Assembly: GCF_018599195.1 (NCBI RefSeq)
Contig: NZ_JAHFVK010000002.1
Location: forward strand, 1,000,001 to 1,064,000
Source: Croceibacterium selenioxidans
GTDB taxonomy: Bacteria; Pseudomonadota; Alphaproteobacteria; Sphingomonadales; Sphingomonadaceae
Length of the DNA stretch: 64,000 nt
Direction of reading: 5' to 3'
Both the position numbers and the translations under genes were made by a program. Positions 9,008 through 16,408 of the stretch are shown here, in pieces. The notes beneath the pieces were generated by a model. It had not been told where the DNA came from, ran no database searches, and saw nothing but the letters and a program-made list of their open reading frames with translations. Each line of letters starts with the position of its first letter. Positions within the stretch are counted from its first letter, which is position 1.

Positions 9008-9436
9008 GTGTGGGCGAAGGTGGGCGCGGTGCTGGCGTCGCTGCTGATCGTGCCGCCCGGTGCCGCTCGGGTTCCGGCGGGGGAAGAGAGCTTTTCCACG
9101 CCATCGGGGAATATCCAGTGCCTCTATTATAAGACCGAGGGGGAAAGTCCGTCGCTCCGCTGCGAAATCGAGGAGGTAAGCAATACGCCTCCAGCGCGGC
9201 CCGAGGACTGCGAGCTGGACTGGGGCAACGCGTTCGAGATCGCAGCGGAATCCCGGCGCGGCGAGCGGATCTGTCATGGCGATACCATTGCGGTGCCGAA
9301 TCCGCGCGTGATCGCCTATGGCGAAACGTGGTCGCGCGGCGGGTTCACTTGCCTGTCGAGCCGCGAGGACCTGCGGTGCCGAAACGAGCGGGGCGCCGGC
9401 TTTGCCTTGTCTCGCGCGCGACAGGACGTGTTCTAG
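9008..9436 (+). CDS. Small exported protein, DUF6636-like
   Basis: A 142-residue protein starting with GTG 9008 and a short hydrophobic signal-like N-terminus (VGAVLASLLIVPPGAA). The mature part contains FSTPSGNIQC and, near the end, GGFTCLSSREDLRCRNERGAGFALSRA, the pattern I associate with DUF6636 proteins. Six cysteines remain after the signal region, allowing three disulfides in the periplasm. It follows the hydrolase by 30 bp and ends 4 bp before the convergent permease gene. Function unknown; it may simply ride in the operon. Confidence 0.7.
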   Translation: MWAKVGAVLASLLIVPPGAARVPAGEESFSTPSGNIQCLYYKTEGESPSLRCEIEEVSNTPPARPEDCELDWGNAFEIAAESRRGERICHGDTIAVPNPRVIAYGETWSRGGFTCLSSREDLRCRNERGAGFALSRARQDVF

Positions 9437-9440
9437 GGGG

Positions 9441-10751
9441 TCAGCGCCCCGGCTCCATGCGTCGCGCCTGGCTGAAGGTGATCGCGGAGAGCACCGCCGG
9501 CACGGCCATGGCCGCACAAACCGCCGCGACGGTCATCCCGCTGTCGAGCAGCGTTCCACCCACGATCGGGCCGAAGACTGAACCGATGCGCCCGGCCGTC
9601 GTGCCGAGGCCGAGGCCTGTCGCCCTGAGCTGCGGCGGGAAGGCATAGGCGATGGTCAGCCAGTTGGCCGTGGCCGAACCGAACAGGGCCGCGCCGATCA
9701 ACGGGGCGAGGATCATCAGCGCGGTCGGATTGCCTACGAACTGGCCGAACAGCGCGACCAGCAATGCGAGGCTCACCATGGTGAACCACATCATCCGCTT
9801 CACCCCGATCGTGCCGCACAGATACCCGGCAGTCAGCCCGCCGACGATCCCGCCGTAGCTGACCCACGAGGAATAGAACGCACCGAGTTCGTCGGAGGCG
9901 CCCGCCTCGGCCACCAGCGGTGGGCCCCAGTTGATGATGAAGTACCAGGTGAACATGTTGAGCGCGTGGGCGAGGAACAGCTTGAGCAACTCGCGCACAT
10001 GGAACGGCTGGCGGATCTCGTGAATGACCGACGGACCCGTACCATCTGGCTTGGGCGGCAGTTCGGATATCTCGGGCACCGAGACACGGCGTAAGATGCG
10101 GTTGGTGGTTTCGAGAGCGCGCTTGGGCTGGCGGATCAGCAGGAAGTCGAGCGATTCAGGCAACCACAGGAAGGCGATCGGCAGCAACGTCGCCGACAGG
10201 CCCGCGCCGACCCAGAAGATCCCGCGCCAGCCGTAGGAATCGAGCACCGCGACCGCGACATAGGCGCCGATTATTGTGCCCACCGGATAGGCCGCGGCGA
10301 CTGCGCTGGCGGCGAACTCGCGCCGCTTCTGACTCGCGTATTCGAGGGCGAGCATGCCGGCGGTGGCGGTCATGCCGCCGATGCCGATTCCAGTGATGAT
10401 CCGCGCCGCGGCCATGCCGTAAAAGTCGGTCGAGACGGCGGCGAGCGCCATGCCGATGCTCATGAAGACGAGGCAAGTGAGGATCGCAGGTCGCCGCCCG
10501 AACTGATCGGCCACCGGCGATACCCCGAGCGCGCCGAGCGCCATGCCGACGAGGTTCATCGATAGCAACGTGCCGAGCGCCGCATCGCTCAAGCCCCATT
10601 CGCGTTTCAGCGCCGATCCCGCCTGTGCCAGGGCCAGGATGTCGTAGCCGTCGATCATGTTGATCAGGACGCAAAGGCCGATGACGCCGTACTGCTGCAG
10701 GTTCATCGCACGCTCGCGCATAACCGTGCGCGGATCGGTCGTTGCGACCAT
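9441..10751 (-). CDS. MFS transporter, aromatic acid:H+ symporter (AAHS) type
   Basis: A 436-residue permease. The AAHS/sugar-porter signature is visible: INMIDGYDILALAQAG in helix 1 (the DGxD motif of PcaK-like carriers), ADQFGRRPAIL in the helix 2-3 loop, GIGIGGMTAT in helix 4, and WLPESLDFLL after helix 6. PcaK-type carriers import protocatechuate, 4-hydroxybenzoate and related acids (family knowledge). ATG 10751 is chosen over the upstream in-frame ATG at 10811 because GGGAGGATTATC precedes it and homology begins there. It is divergent from the CmcJ-type gene across a 93-bp spacer with a palindrome. Confidence 0.9.
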   Translation of the reverse strand: MVATTDPRTVMRERAMNLQQYGVIGLCVLINMIDGYDILALAQAGSALKREWGLSDAALGTLLSMNLVGMALGALGVSPVADQFGRRPAILTCLVFMSIGMALAAVSTDFYGMAAARIITGIGIGGMTATAGMLALEYASQKRREFAASAVAAAYPVGTIIGAYVAVAVLDSYGWRGIFWVGAGLSATLLPIAFLWLPESLDFLLIRQPKRALETTNRILRRVSVPEISELPPKPDGTGPSVIHEIRQPFHVRELLKLFLAHALNMFTWYFIINWGPPLVAEAGASDELGAFYSSWVSYGGIVGGLTAGYLCGTIGVKRMMWFTMVSLALLVALFGQFVGNPTALMILAPLIGAALFGSATANWLTIAYAFPPQLRATGLGLGTTAGRIGSVFGPIVGGTLLDSGMTVAAVCAAMAVPAVLSAITFSQARRMEPGR

Positions 10752-10780
10752 TCGATAATCCTCCCATGCCGCTCGACGGC

Positions 10781-10814
10781 GGCTTGGCAGGCAGGCTATG
10801 TCGGCTGGCAAGCC
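10781..10814. promoter_or_regulatory. Palindrome in the AAHS permease/CmcJ divergent spacer
   Basis: GGCTTGGCAG at 10781-10790 and CTGGCAAGCC at 10805-10814 are an inverted repeat with nine of ten positions matching. It is centred between the start codons of two divergent genes (10751 minus, 10845 plus). The left arm is the exact reverse complement of CTGCCAAGCC found in the next divergent spacer (12915-12924), so one regulator may act at both (inference). Confidence 0.45.
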
Positions 10815-10844
10815 CCGTCAAAGGGTAAGCGAGGAGAGCATCGC

Positions 10845-11660
10845 GTGAACGAGGCCGACCAGGTCGTCTGCGACGTCCGCACCACGATGAAGTATGTCGT
10901 CCGGGGTGAGAAGGCCACGTTCCACGCCGGCGACCGCTCGAAGAGCTATTGGCCGGTCGACGAACACGAAGTGACGATTCACGACGTGCGCCCAATCCGG
11001 AACCAGCTCTCGTTCGACCGTAACGGCTTCGTGCTGGCGGACGAGCCGACCCGCGTGACCGAGTTCACCGACAAGGGGGAGCTCGCCCGTTATTGTCGCG
11101 AGACCGAAGCCCTGGTCCAGCGCCTGACCGGAGCGGACAAAGTCGTCAGCTTCGGCCCGATGATCCGCACTAACGCCGGGGGCGCGCACGGCCACAACCA
11201 GCCAGCCCACGGCGCGCACGTCGACTACGGAGCACGGACGGTGGCCGATTTCACCAGCGACCTGCTTCCGGCTGACGAGGCCGCACGGCGGCTGGAGGGG
11301 CGGCACATGCTGATCAACATCTGGCGCCCGATCGTCATGGTGGAAAGCGCACCGCTGGCGGTGTGCGACGCCAGCACCGTCAGCCGCGAGGACCTGTTCG
11401 ACAGCGAAGTCGTCGGCGGCCTGGGCGATTTCAACCGGCATTCGCTCTGGGGCTTCAACCTGGCCTTCAATCCGGCCCATCGCTGGTACTGGGTGCCGCA
11501 TATGCAGCCGTGGGAAGCCCTGGTCTTCAAGCTGTTCGACAGCGATCCCGCAGCGACGCAGTTCAGCGCCCACAGCGCGTTCGAGGATCCGAACACACCG
11601 CCCGATGCCGCGCCGAGGCAGAGCATCGAGCTGCGGACGATTGCCTTTCTCGCCGGATAG
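10845..11660 (+). CDS. CmcJ/NvfI-family Fe(II)/2-oxoglutarate-type oxygenase
   Basis: A 271-residue protein. The HVDYG segment supplies an HxD metal motif near residue 127. The C-terminal block FSAHSAFEDPNTPPDAAPRQ followed by SIELRT carries the second histidine and the arginine expected to hold the cosubstrate. This combination is typical of the CmcJ/NvfI/AsaB family, named from fungal and streptomycete biosynthesis enzymes. Catabolic sphingomonad members are not functionally defined as far as I know. GTG 10845 with GAGGAGAG upstream is the start. It lies between two divergent/convergent genes and converges on the FAD monooxygenase at 11687. The substrate is unknown; hydroxylation or desaturation of a small acid is plausible. 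Confidence 0.75.
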   Translation: MNEADQVVCDVRTTMKYVVRGEKATFHAGDRSKSYWPVDEHEVTIHDVRPIRNQLSFDRNGFVLADEPTRVTEFTDKGELARYCRETEALVQRLTGADKVVSFGPMIRTNAGGAHGHNQPAHGAHVDYGARTVADFTSDLLPADEAARRLEGRHMLINIWRPIVMVESAPLAVCDASTVSREDLFDSEVVGGLGDFNRHSLWGFNLAFNPAHRWYWVPHMQPWEALVFKLFDSDPAATQFSAHSAFEDPNTPPDAAPRQSIELRTIAFLAG

Positions 11661-11686
11661 TCCCCTTCCCGCAAGCGGAGGGAGCC

Positions 11687-12871
11687 CTAAGCCAGCGCAC
11701 CTTCCACCGGACTCGCTGTCTCCAGTCCCTTGGTGAACATCAATCGCTGCAGTCGCACATCGGGATCGCGCGACATCGCCCGCATTCCCTTGAGTGCCAT
11801 CTCCAGCTCCACCCCACCGCCGTTCGCGTGGAACACGAAGCGCTTGTAAGCGGTCGCCTGAGGTGAAGTGCGTTCAAGATAGACCCGCCGCCGGTCGTCT
11901 GCCCAGCGATTGAGCAGCATCGGATCGGCCTCGTCCAGCACCACGGCCGCCAGCGTCGGCCAGAGCGAGAAAGCGTCGAAGAGGCCGGTCGTCAGCCCGA
12001 ACCCTCCGGTCGGGTTCGTCACGTGCGCTGCATCGCCTGCCAACATCACACGGCCTTTGCGAAAGGTCTCCGCGCAGCGCTGGTGCATCTTGTAAGGCGC
12101 GGCCCGGTCGAGCTTGTAGCCGCCATTGCCCGCCAAGAGGTGTTCGTAGGCCGCGGGCACGCGGTCGAGGAAGCTGTCCTCGGGCAGCGACGCGTCTTCC
12201 ATGTAGGTGCAGCGCCACAGTCCGTCGCGGGCAATCTTGACGATCACGGCGCCCCACTTGTCGTCGATGACCATGGTCGAGAGGCCGTAATCGGCGCTTT
12301 CGAAGTCATGATAGACATTGGTCGCGACGAAGCGCTCGGGCCAGGTAAACCCTTCGAAGGCGAGACCCAGTTGGTGACGAACCTCGCTGCCCGCCCCGTC
12401 GGCCCCCACGACCCAACGGGCGCGTAGCTCTTCGACCCGGTCGGTCGTCAGCGTTACGCCCCCGGCGTCCTGCGCCAGTCGTTCCATTCGCGTACCGAAA
12501 CGCACTTCGGCATTCGGCAGCGCCTCCAGGCGATCTCGCGCGATCTCGGCCAGCCGATCCTGCCCGAGGTGAATGTTATAGGGAAACTGGGTCGTATTTT
12601 TCAGTACCGAGAGATCGTAGGCGATCCGCTCTCCGGTCTGGCGCACCAGCCATAGGTAGTCCTGCTTGGGAAAGCCTGTCCGTTCGGCTTCTTCGCGAAT
12701 GCCAAGCCGTTCCAGCCCTTCGAGCGTCGACCAGTGGTAAACCGCCGCGCGCGGGCTATCGATCACAGCATCGCCCGCCTCGATCAGCAGGACCTCCGCA
12801 CCGGCCTGCGCCAGGCCCAGCGCCGTGATGAAGCCGGTCGGTCCGCCGCCAACGACTATGACGTCCTTCAT
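11687..12871 (-). CDS. FAD-dependent aromatic-type monooxygenase (second copy)
   Basis: A 394-residue group A flavoprotein monooxygenase. Motifs: VVGGGPTGFITALGLA near residue 6, VVGADGAGSEVRHQLG in the middle, and GDAAHVTNPTGGFGLTTG near residue 275. It aligns by eye along its whole length with the enzyme at 6913 (FEGFTWPERFVATN, HQRCA, and SPQATAYKRF versus SPMSTNFKRL), so the two are paralogues. ATG 12871 is chosen rather than the longer frame from 12934 because GGAGAGAACC precedes it and the dinucleotide fold starts at residue 4. It is divergent from the esterase operon at 12983. Substrate unknown; two hydroxylations in one pathway, or two related substrates, are possible. Confidence 0.88.
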   Translation of the reverse strand: MKDVIVVGGGPTGFITALGLAQAGAEVLLIEAGDAVIDSPRAAVYHWSTLEGLERLGIREEAERTGFPKQDYLWLVRQTGERIAYDLSVLKNTTQFPYNIHLGQDRLAEIARDRLEALPNAEVRFGTRMERLAQDAGGVTLTTDRVEELRARWVVGADGAGSEVRHQLGLAFEGFTWPERFVATNVYHDFESADYGLSTMVIDDKWGAVIVKIARDGLWRCTYMEDASLPEDSFLDRVPAAYEHLLAGNGGYKLDRAAPYKMHQRCAETFRKGRVMLAGDAAHVTNPTGGFGLTTGLFDAFSLWPTLAAVVLDEADPMLLNRWADDRRRVYLERTSPQATAYKRFVFHANGGGVELEMALKGMRAMSRDPDVRLQRLMFTKGLETASPVEGALA

Positions 12872-12982
12872 GAGGTTCTCTCCACTTCCGGCACGATGCG
12901 CGTTGCAATCGGCACTGCCAAGCCCCTTCCGCAACTGCCCAAGCTGGCTTAGGACTAAGTCAATAAGAACGCCGGAGAGGAC
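12872..12982. promoter_or_regulatory. Divergent promoter spacer with shared CTGCCAAGCC element
   Basis: The 111-bp spacer separates the monooxygenase (minus) and the esterase operon (plus). CTGCCAAGCC at 12915-12924 is the exact reverse complement of the left palindrome arm at 10781-10790. A looser partner, GGCTTAGGAC, lies at 12946-12955. No clear -35/-10 boxes can be assigned. Confidence 0.4.
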
Positions 12983-14212
12983 ATGGCGCTGCTAGACCTG
13001 AACGAAACCGTCGAGGCGCGCGGCGCCGAATTTCGGCTGCGCGGCCGGTATGACGTGCGCTTCCGCCCTGTGGTCGACGCCTTCCTCGAGAACTTCCGCG
13101 TTGAGGAAGAACTCGGTGCCGGCACCTCGGTCGTACTCGACGGGGAAACCGTGGTCGACCTGTGGGGCGGCTGGGCTCGCGCCGACCAGTCGGAGGAATG
13201 GGACGAGCATTCGACCGTCTGCATGATGAGCGTCGCCAAGGGCGTGACCGGCATCTGCTTCAATATGCTGATCGATCGCGGCCTCGTGGATCCGGACGAG
13301 CGTATCGCCCATTATTGGCCGGAGTTCGCCCAGGCGGGGAAAGAGCACATCACCGTGCGCATGGTGCTCGATCACACCGCGGCTATTCCGGTGCTGACCA
13401 ACGACACGATGTATCCGGGCGGGTTCTTCGATTACCCGGCCTATATCCGCGCGCTAGAGGTGCAGGAGCCGCTGTGGCAGCCGGGGACCCGCGCGGCCTA
13501 TCACGTGCACAACCAAGGTTTCCTGCTGGGGGAGATCATGCGCCGGGTGACCGGGGAAACAGTCGGTCCGTTCCTCAAGGAGAACGTGACCCGGCCGCTC
13601 CATGCCGAATACTACATCGGCGGCATGGACGAGCAGCAGCAGGCGCATGTCGCCGAAGTGCTGCCCAACACCGGCGCGCGCCTGTTCGCGGCCAAGGACC
13701 AGAGCGTACCGGCCAAGCCGTCCACGCCCGAAGGCTGGCAGGATGGCGTCGTGCTGCGCAGCTTCGCCTTTCTGCAAAACCCGCATGAGCCGTGGCATAC
13801 GACGATGAATTCGCCGATCTGGCGCACCTGCGAAATCGCCAGCGGTTCCGGTCACGGCAATGCTCGAGGCGTGGCGCGCATCTACGGCGCGGTCGTGGGT
13901 GAGGTGGATGGCGTCTCGCTGCTTTCCAGGGAGCAGCTCGAACGCATGATCACCGAACAGCACAACCAAATCGAGCTGTTGCAGGAGAGGCCCTATCACC
14001 AGGCGATGGGTGTGCTGCTGAACACTCCGGAAGCGGTCTACATGGGGCCGAACCCGCGCAGCTTCGGCCATCACGGCCTCGGCGGTTCGATCGGTTTCGG
14101 CGATCCTGATGCGAAGCTCGGCTTTTCTTACTGCTGCAACCAGATGCACGCAGTGGGCACCAATGGCCCGCGCGCACGGCGGCTGATCGATGCCGCTTAC
14201 TCGGTACTCTGA
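12983..14212 (+). CDS. Serine hydrolase, beta-lactamase/EstB family
   Basis: A 409-residue penicillin-binding-like esterase. The catalytic SxxK motif is SVAK at residues 83-86, the tyrosine motif is YHVHN near 173, and a C-terminal HHGLGGSIGFG carries the third motif region. No signal peptide is apparent, so it is probably cytoplasmic. EstB-type enzymes cleave esters or lactones rather than beta-lactams (family knowledge). It is the first gene of a plus-strand operon (esterase, CMD protein, two NTF2-fold proteins, SDR, second esterase, flavoenzyme). ATG 12983 is preceded by GGAGAGG. It shares the fold with the second serine hydrolase at 16409 but is not a close copy. Confidence 0.87.
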   Translation: MALLDLNETVEARGAEFRLRGRYDVRFRPVVDAFLENFRVEEELGAGTSVVLDGETVVDLWGGWARADQSEEWDEHSTVCMMSVAKGVTGICFNMLIDRGLVDPDERIAHYWPEFAQAGKEHITVRMVLDHTAAIPVLTNDTMYPGGFFDYPAYIRALEVQEPLWQPGTRAAYHVHNQGFLLGEIMRRVTGETVGPFLKENVTRPLHAEYYIGGMDEQQQAHVAEVLPNTGARLFAAKDQSVPAKPSTPEGWQDGVVLRSFAFLQNPHEPWHTTMNSPIWRTCEIASGSGHGNARGVARIYGAVVGEVDGVSLLSREQLERMITEQHNQIELLQERPYHQAMGVLLNTPEAVYMGPNPRSFGHHGLGGSIGFGDPDAKLGFSYCCNQMHAVGTNGPRARRLIDAAYSVL

Positions 14213-14225
14213 CCAAGGAACGACA

Positions 14226-14624
14226 ATGGACAAGGAACTCTATGACAAGGGCATGAAGATCCGCCGCGAGGTGCTCGGCGATGCCTATGTCGATCGCGCG
14301 CTGGCGAAGTCGGGCCCGTTCAACGATCCGCTGCAGGAGCTGGTCACGACGTATTGCTGGGGCTGGTGCTGGGGGCGTGAAGGCCTTGAGAAGCGCGACC
14401 GCAGCCTGATCAACCTCGCGATGATTGCCGTGCTCAACCGGCATAACGAGCTCAAGGCCCATATTCGAGGCGCGCTCAACAATGGCCTGACCCGCGAGGA
14501 AATCCGCGAAGTGCTGCTGCAAGTCGGCATCTATGGCGGCATCCCCGCGACGGTGGACAGCTTCCGCCTCGCCAACGAGGCTTTCGCCGAGATCGACAAC
14601 GAAGCGCAAGAAAAGCTCGACTGA
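14226..14624 (+). CDS. Carboxymuconolactone decarboxylase family protein
   Basis: A 132-residue all-helical protein resembling PcaC. Typical segments are RDRSLINLAMIAVLNRHNEL, then KAHIRGALNNGLTREEIREV and LLQVGIYGGIPA. It lacks the CxxC of AhpD-type peroxidase relatives, so a decarboxylase or lactone-handling role fits better than antioxidant activity (inference). The upstream in-frame ATG at 14190 lies inside the preceding esterase; ATG 14226 with AAGGAACG before it is chosen. Its stop overlaps the next start by one base (TGATG). A true PcaC assignment is not supported because no other protocatechuate-pathway genes are nearby. Confidence 0.85.
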   Translation: MDKELYDKGMKIRREVLGDAYVDRALAKSGPFNDPLQELVTTYCWGWCWGREGLEKRDRSLINLAMIAVLNRHNELKAHIRGALNNGLTREEIREVLLQVGIYGGIPATVDSFRLANEAFAEIDNEAQEKLD

Positions 14625-15100
14625 TGGACGAGATCGCCCAGCTCCTGATCGAGCGCGAATGCGGCCGCCTGCCGCTGCTGTTCGCCAAGTATGCCGATAA
14701 CGGCGACCATGCGGCGCTGGCGGCCCTGTTCACGCACGACTGCGAATTTGCTCGCCCCTTCCAGCCTGACCATCCGTTCTTCGGCCGTGACCGGGTGCAG
14801 GCGATCTTCCGCGACCGCCCCCCAATCCTGGTGCGGCACATTGTCACCAACGTGCTGGTCGAAGTGGTAAGCGAGACCGAAGCGCGCGGAACCAACTACC
14901 TCGCCATGCTCTCGAGCCATGCCTCGACCGTGCCGCCGCAGCCGGCGGGCGCGCTCTATGTCGGCGGGTTCGAGGATCACTACGTCAAGACCAGCGAAGG
15001 CTGGCAGTTCAAGAGCCGCTATGGCCGGGTGGTGCTGCACCAGGGCGGTCCGATGCCCAACATCCCGGCTCCCACCGACGAAGCGAGAGGAGTGATATGA
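14624..15100 (+). CDS. NTF2-fold (SnoaL-like) protein 1
   Basis: A 158-residue cone-shaped alpha+beta protein. The N-terminal helices (LIERECGRLPLLFAKYADNG), then LAALFTHDCEFARPF, and the C-terminal strand WQFKSRYGRVVLH match the SnoaL-like domain. Such proteins act as small isomerases, dehydratases or cyclases, or as structural partners. The catalytic residues vary too much to assign a reaction. It is translationally coupled to genes on both sides (TGATG at the start, ATGA at the end). Confidence 0.8.
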   Translation: MDEIAQLLIERECGRLPLLFAKYADNGDHAALAALFTHDCEFARPFQPDHPFFGRDRVQAIFRDRPPILVRHIVTNVLVEVVSETEARGTNYLAMLSSHASTVPPQPAGALYVGGFEDHYVKTSEGWQFKSRYGRVVLHQGGPMPNIPAPTDEARGVI

Positions 15101-15510
15101 GCGTTCAAGCCGCCAACGCCAACGAGCAGCTCGTGCTCGATTTCTTCGAGGTGCTGTCCTCGGGCGATCTCGAAGAGCTTCGCAAGTTCTATCACGAGCA
15201 TTCGGTGTGGGAACCCAAGGTCAAGGACATCGCCGGGGCCGGCAAGCACATCGGCATGGATATCATCGACAAGTTCCTCGCCCCGGTACGGGGGATGTTC
15301 GAGCCAGGCGATCCCAAGGTCCACGTACAGAACATGTTCTCTGCCGGCCCCTGGGTCTGCGTCGAGAGCTTCTCGACCGGCAAGACGCTCGACGGGCTGA
15401 TCTACGAGAACGATTATTGCTGGGTGTTCGAGGTTTCGAACGGCAAGATCGACGCCATGCGCGAATATATGGACAGCCACTACACGGCCAAATTGTTCGG
15501 GATGGGCTGA
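15097..15510 (+). CDS. NTF2-fold (SnoaL-like) protein 2
   Basis: A 137-residue NTF2-fold protein. NEQLVLDFFEVLSSGDLEEL is the classic first-helix pattern, followed by FYHEHSVWEPKV and the late segment GKIDAMREYMDSHYTA. It resembles limonene-epoxide-hydrolase and ketosteroid-isomerase-like members. It overlaps the previous gene by 4 bp (ATGA) and ends 3 bp before the SDR. The tandem of two different NTF2-fold proteins suggests either two small-molecule steps or a heteromer (inference). Confidence 0.82.
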   Translation: MSVQAANANEQLVLDFFEVLSSGDLEELRKFYHEHSVWEPKVKDIAGAGKHIGMDIIDKFLAPVRGMFEPGDPKVHVQNMFSAGPWVCVESFSTGKTLDGLIYENDYCWVFEVSNGKIDAMREYMDSHYTAKLFGMG

Positions 15511-15513
15511 GCC

Positions 15514-16269
15514 GTGGCGCGCTTTGACGGCCAACCGATCCTGATCTCGGGCGCCGGGCGCGGGCTGGGCGAGGGGATCGCCAGGCACCTCGCATCAGAA
15601 GGCGCGATTGTCGGCGTCGCCGACATCAACCAGGATAGCGCGCATCAGGTGGTGGAGGCCATTCGCGCGGCGGGCGGCCAGGCGCATCCCTATGGCGGGG
15701 ATCTCGGGGATCGGAGCCAGTTCTTTAGCGTCGCCGAAGCCTTTCGGTATGACGCGGCCGCGCCTCTGCGGGCGGTGGTGAACAACGCCAGCGTGCTCGT
15801 TTACGAGCCGATCGAGCAGGTGACCGAGGAAACGCTCGACCGCATGCTCTCTGCGGGCCTCAAGAGCGTGTTCTGGGGCGTGCAGGCGTTCCTCGCCTAT
15901 CGCGACGAAGACCAGCCTGGGAACATCCTCAACTACTCCTCCCCGGTCGCTTATCGCGGGCGGCCCGGCACCGGAGCCTATACGACGATCAAGGCGGGCA
16001 TTGCCGGATTGACCAAGGTGCTGGCCGGGGAACTCGGTCCGCGCGGCATTCGCGTGAACGCCATCGCGCCGGGCAGCGTGCCCACGCCCGCGACCGAAGG
16101 CTTCGTGACGGCCGAGCAATACGAGCAGCGGGCCAAGAACATCCCGCTCCGCCGCAACGGCACGCCGGAGGATGTCGCCCAGGCCGCGGCGTTCCTTCTC
16201 AGCGACGAGGCGGCGTTTATCAATGGAGCGATGCTCGCCATCGACGGCGGCATCATCGCGGCGGGATGA
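15514..16269 (+). CDS. Short-chain dehydrogenase/reductase
   Basis: A 251-residue classical SDR that oxidises an alcohol or reduces a ketone with NAD(P). The cofactor motif is ISGAGRGLGEG, NNAS replaces NNAG, the catalytic serine is in NYSSPVAY, and the YTTIK motif carries Tyr and Lys. The C-terminal RVNAIAPGSVPTP is typical. GTG 15514 is the start, 3 bp after the previous stop. The acidic residue after beta2 (VADIN) favours NAD(H). It is followed by an inverted-repeat element, then the operon continues. Confidence 0.88.
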   Translation: MARFDGQPILISGAGRGLGEGIARHLASEGAIVGVADINQDSAHQVVEAIRAAGGQAHPYGGDLGDRSQFFSVAEAFRYDAAAPLRAVVNNASVLVYEPIEQVTEETLDRMLSAGLKSVFWGVQAFLAYRDEDQPGNILNYSSPVAYRGRPGTGAYTTIKAGIAGLTKVLAGELGPRGIRVNAIAPGSVPTPATEGFVTAEQYEQRAKNIPLRRNGTPEDVAQAAAFLLSDEAAFINGAMLAIDGGIIAAG

Positions 16270-16301
16270 TCAGGATGAGTAAGCGGAAATACGCAACGTG
16301 G

Positions 16302-16405
16302 TCCCCCTTCCGCTTGCGGGAGGGGCTAGGGGTGGGCCTGGCGCGGCGGTCGTTGCGTCTAACTCGACACACCCACCCCCGGCCCCTCCTGCAAGCGGGA
16401 GGGGA
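16302..16405. repeat. REPIN-like inverted pair of GCTTGCGGGAGGGG repeats
   Basis: Two near-identical GC-rich units lie head to head. The left (16302-16337) reads CCGCTTGCGGGAGGGG then GGGGTGGG; the right (16370-16405) is its reverse complement with a few changes (CCCACCCCCGGCCCC then GCAAGCGGGAGGGG). Each unit also has its own small hairpin, CCGCTTGCGG-like. About 30 bp separate the units. The layout is that of a REPIN/MITE-type non-coding repeat. The right unit supplies the purine-rich ribosome site of the following gene. A partial copy appears between convergent genes near 11661-11686. Confidence 0.7.
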
Positions 16406-16408
16406 GTG

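Noticed and set aside
16298-16408. N-terminal extension of the second serine hydrolase
   Set aside because: It translates the GC-rich inverted repeat (Pro/Gly-rich), and a strong ribosome site precedes ATG 16409.
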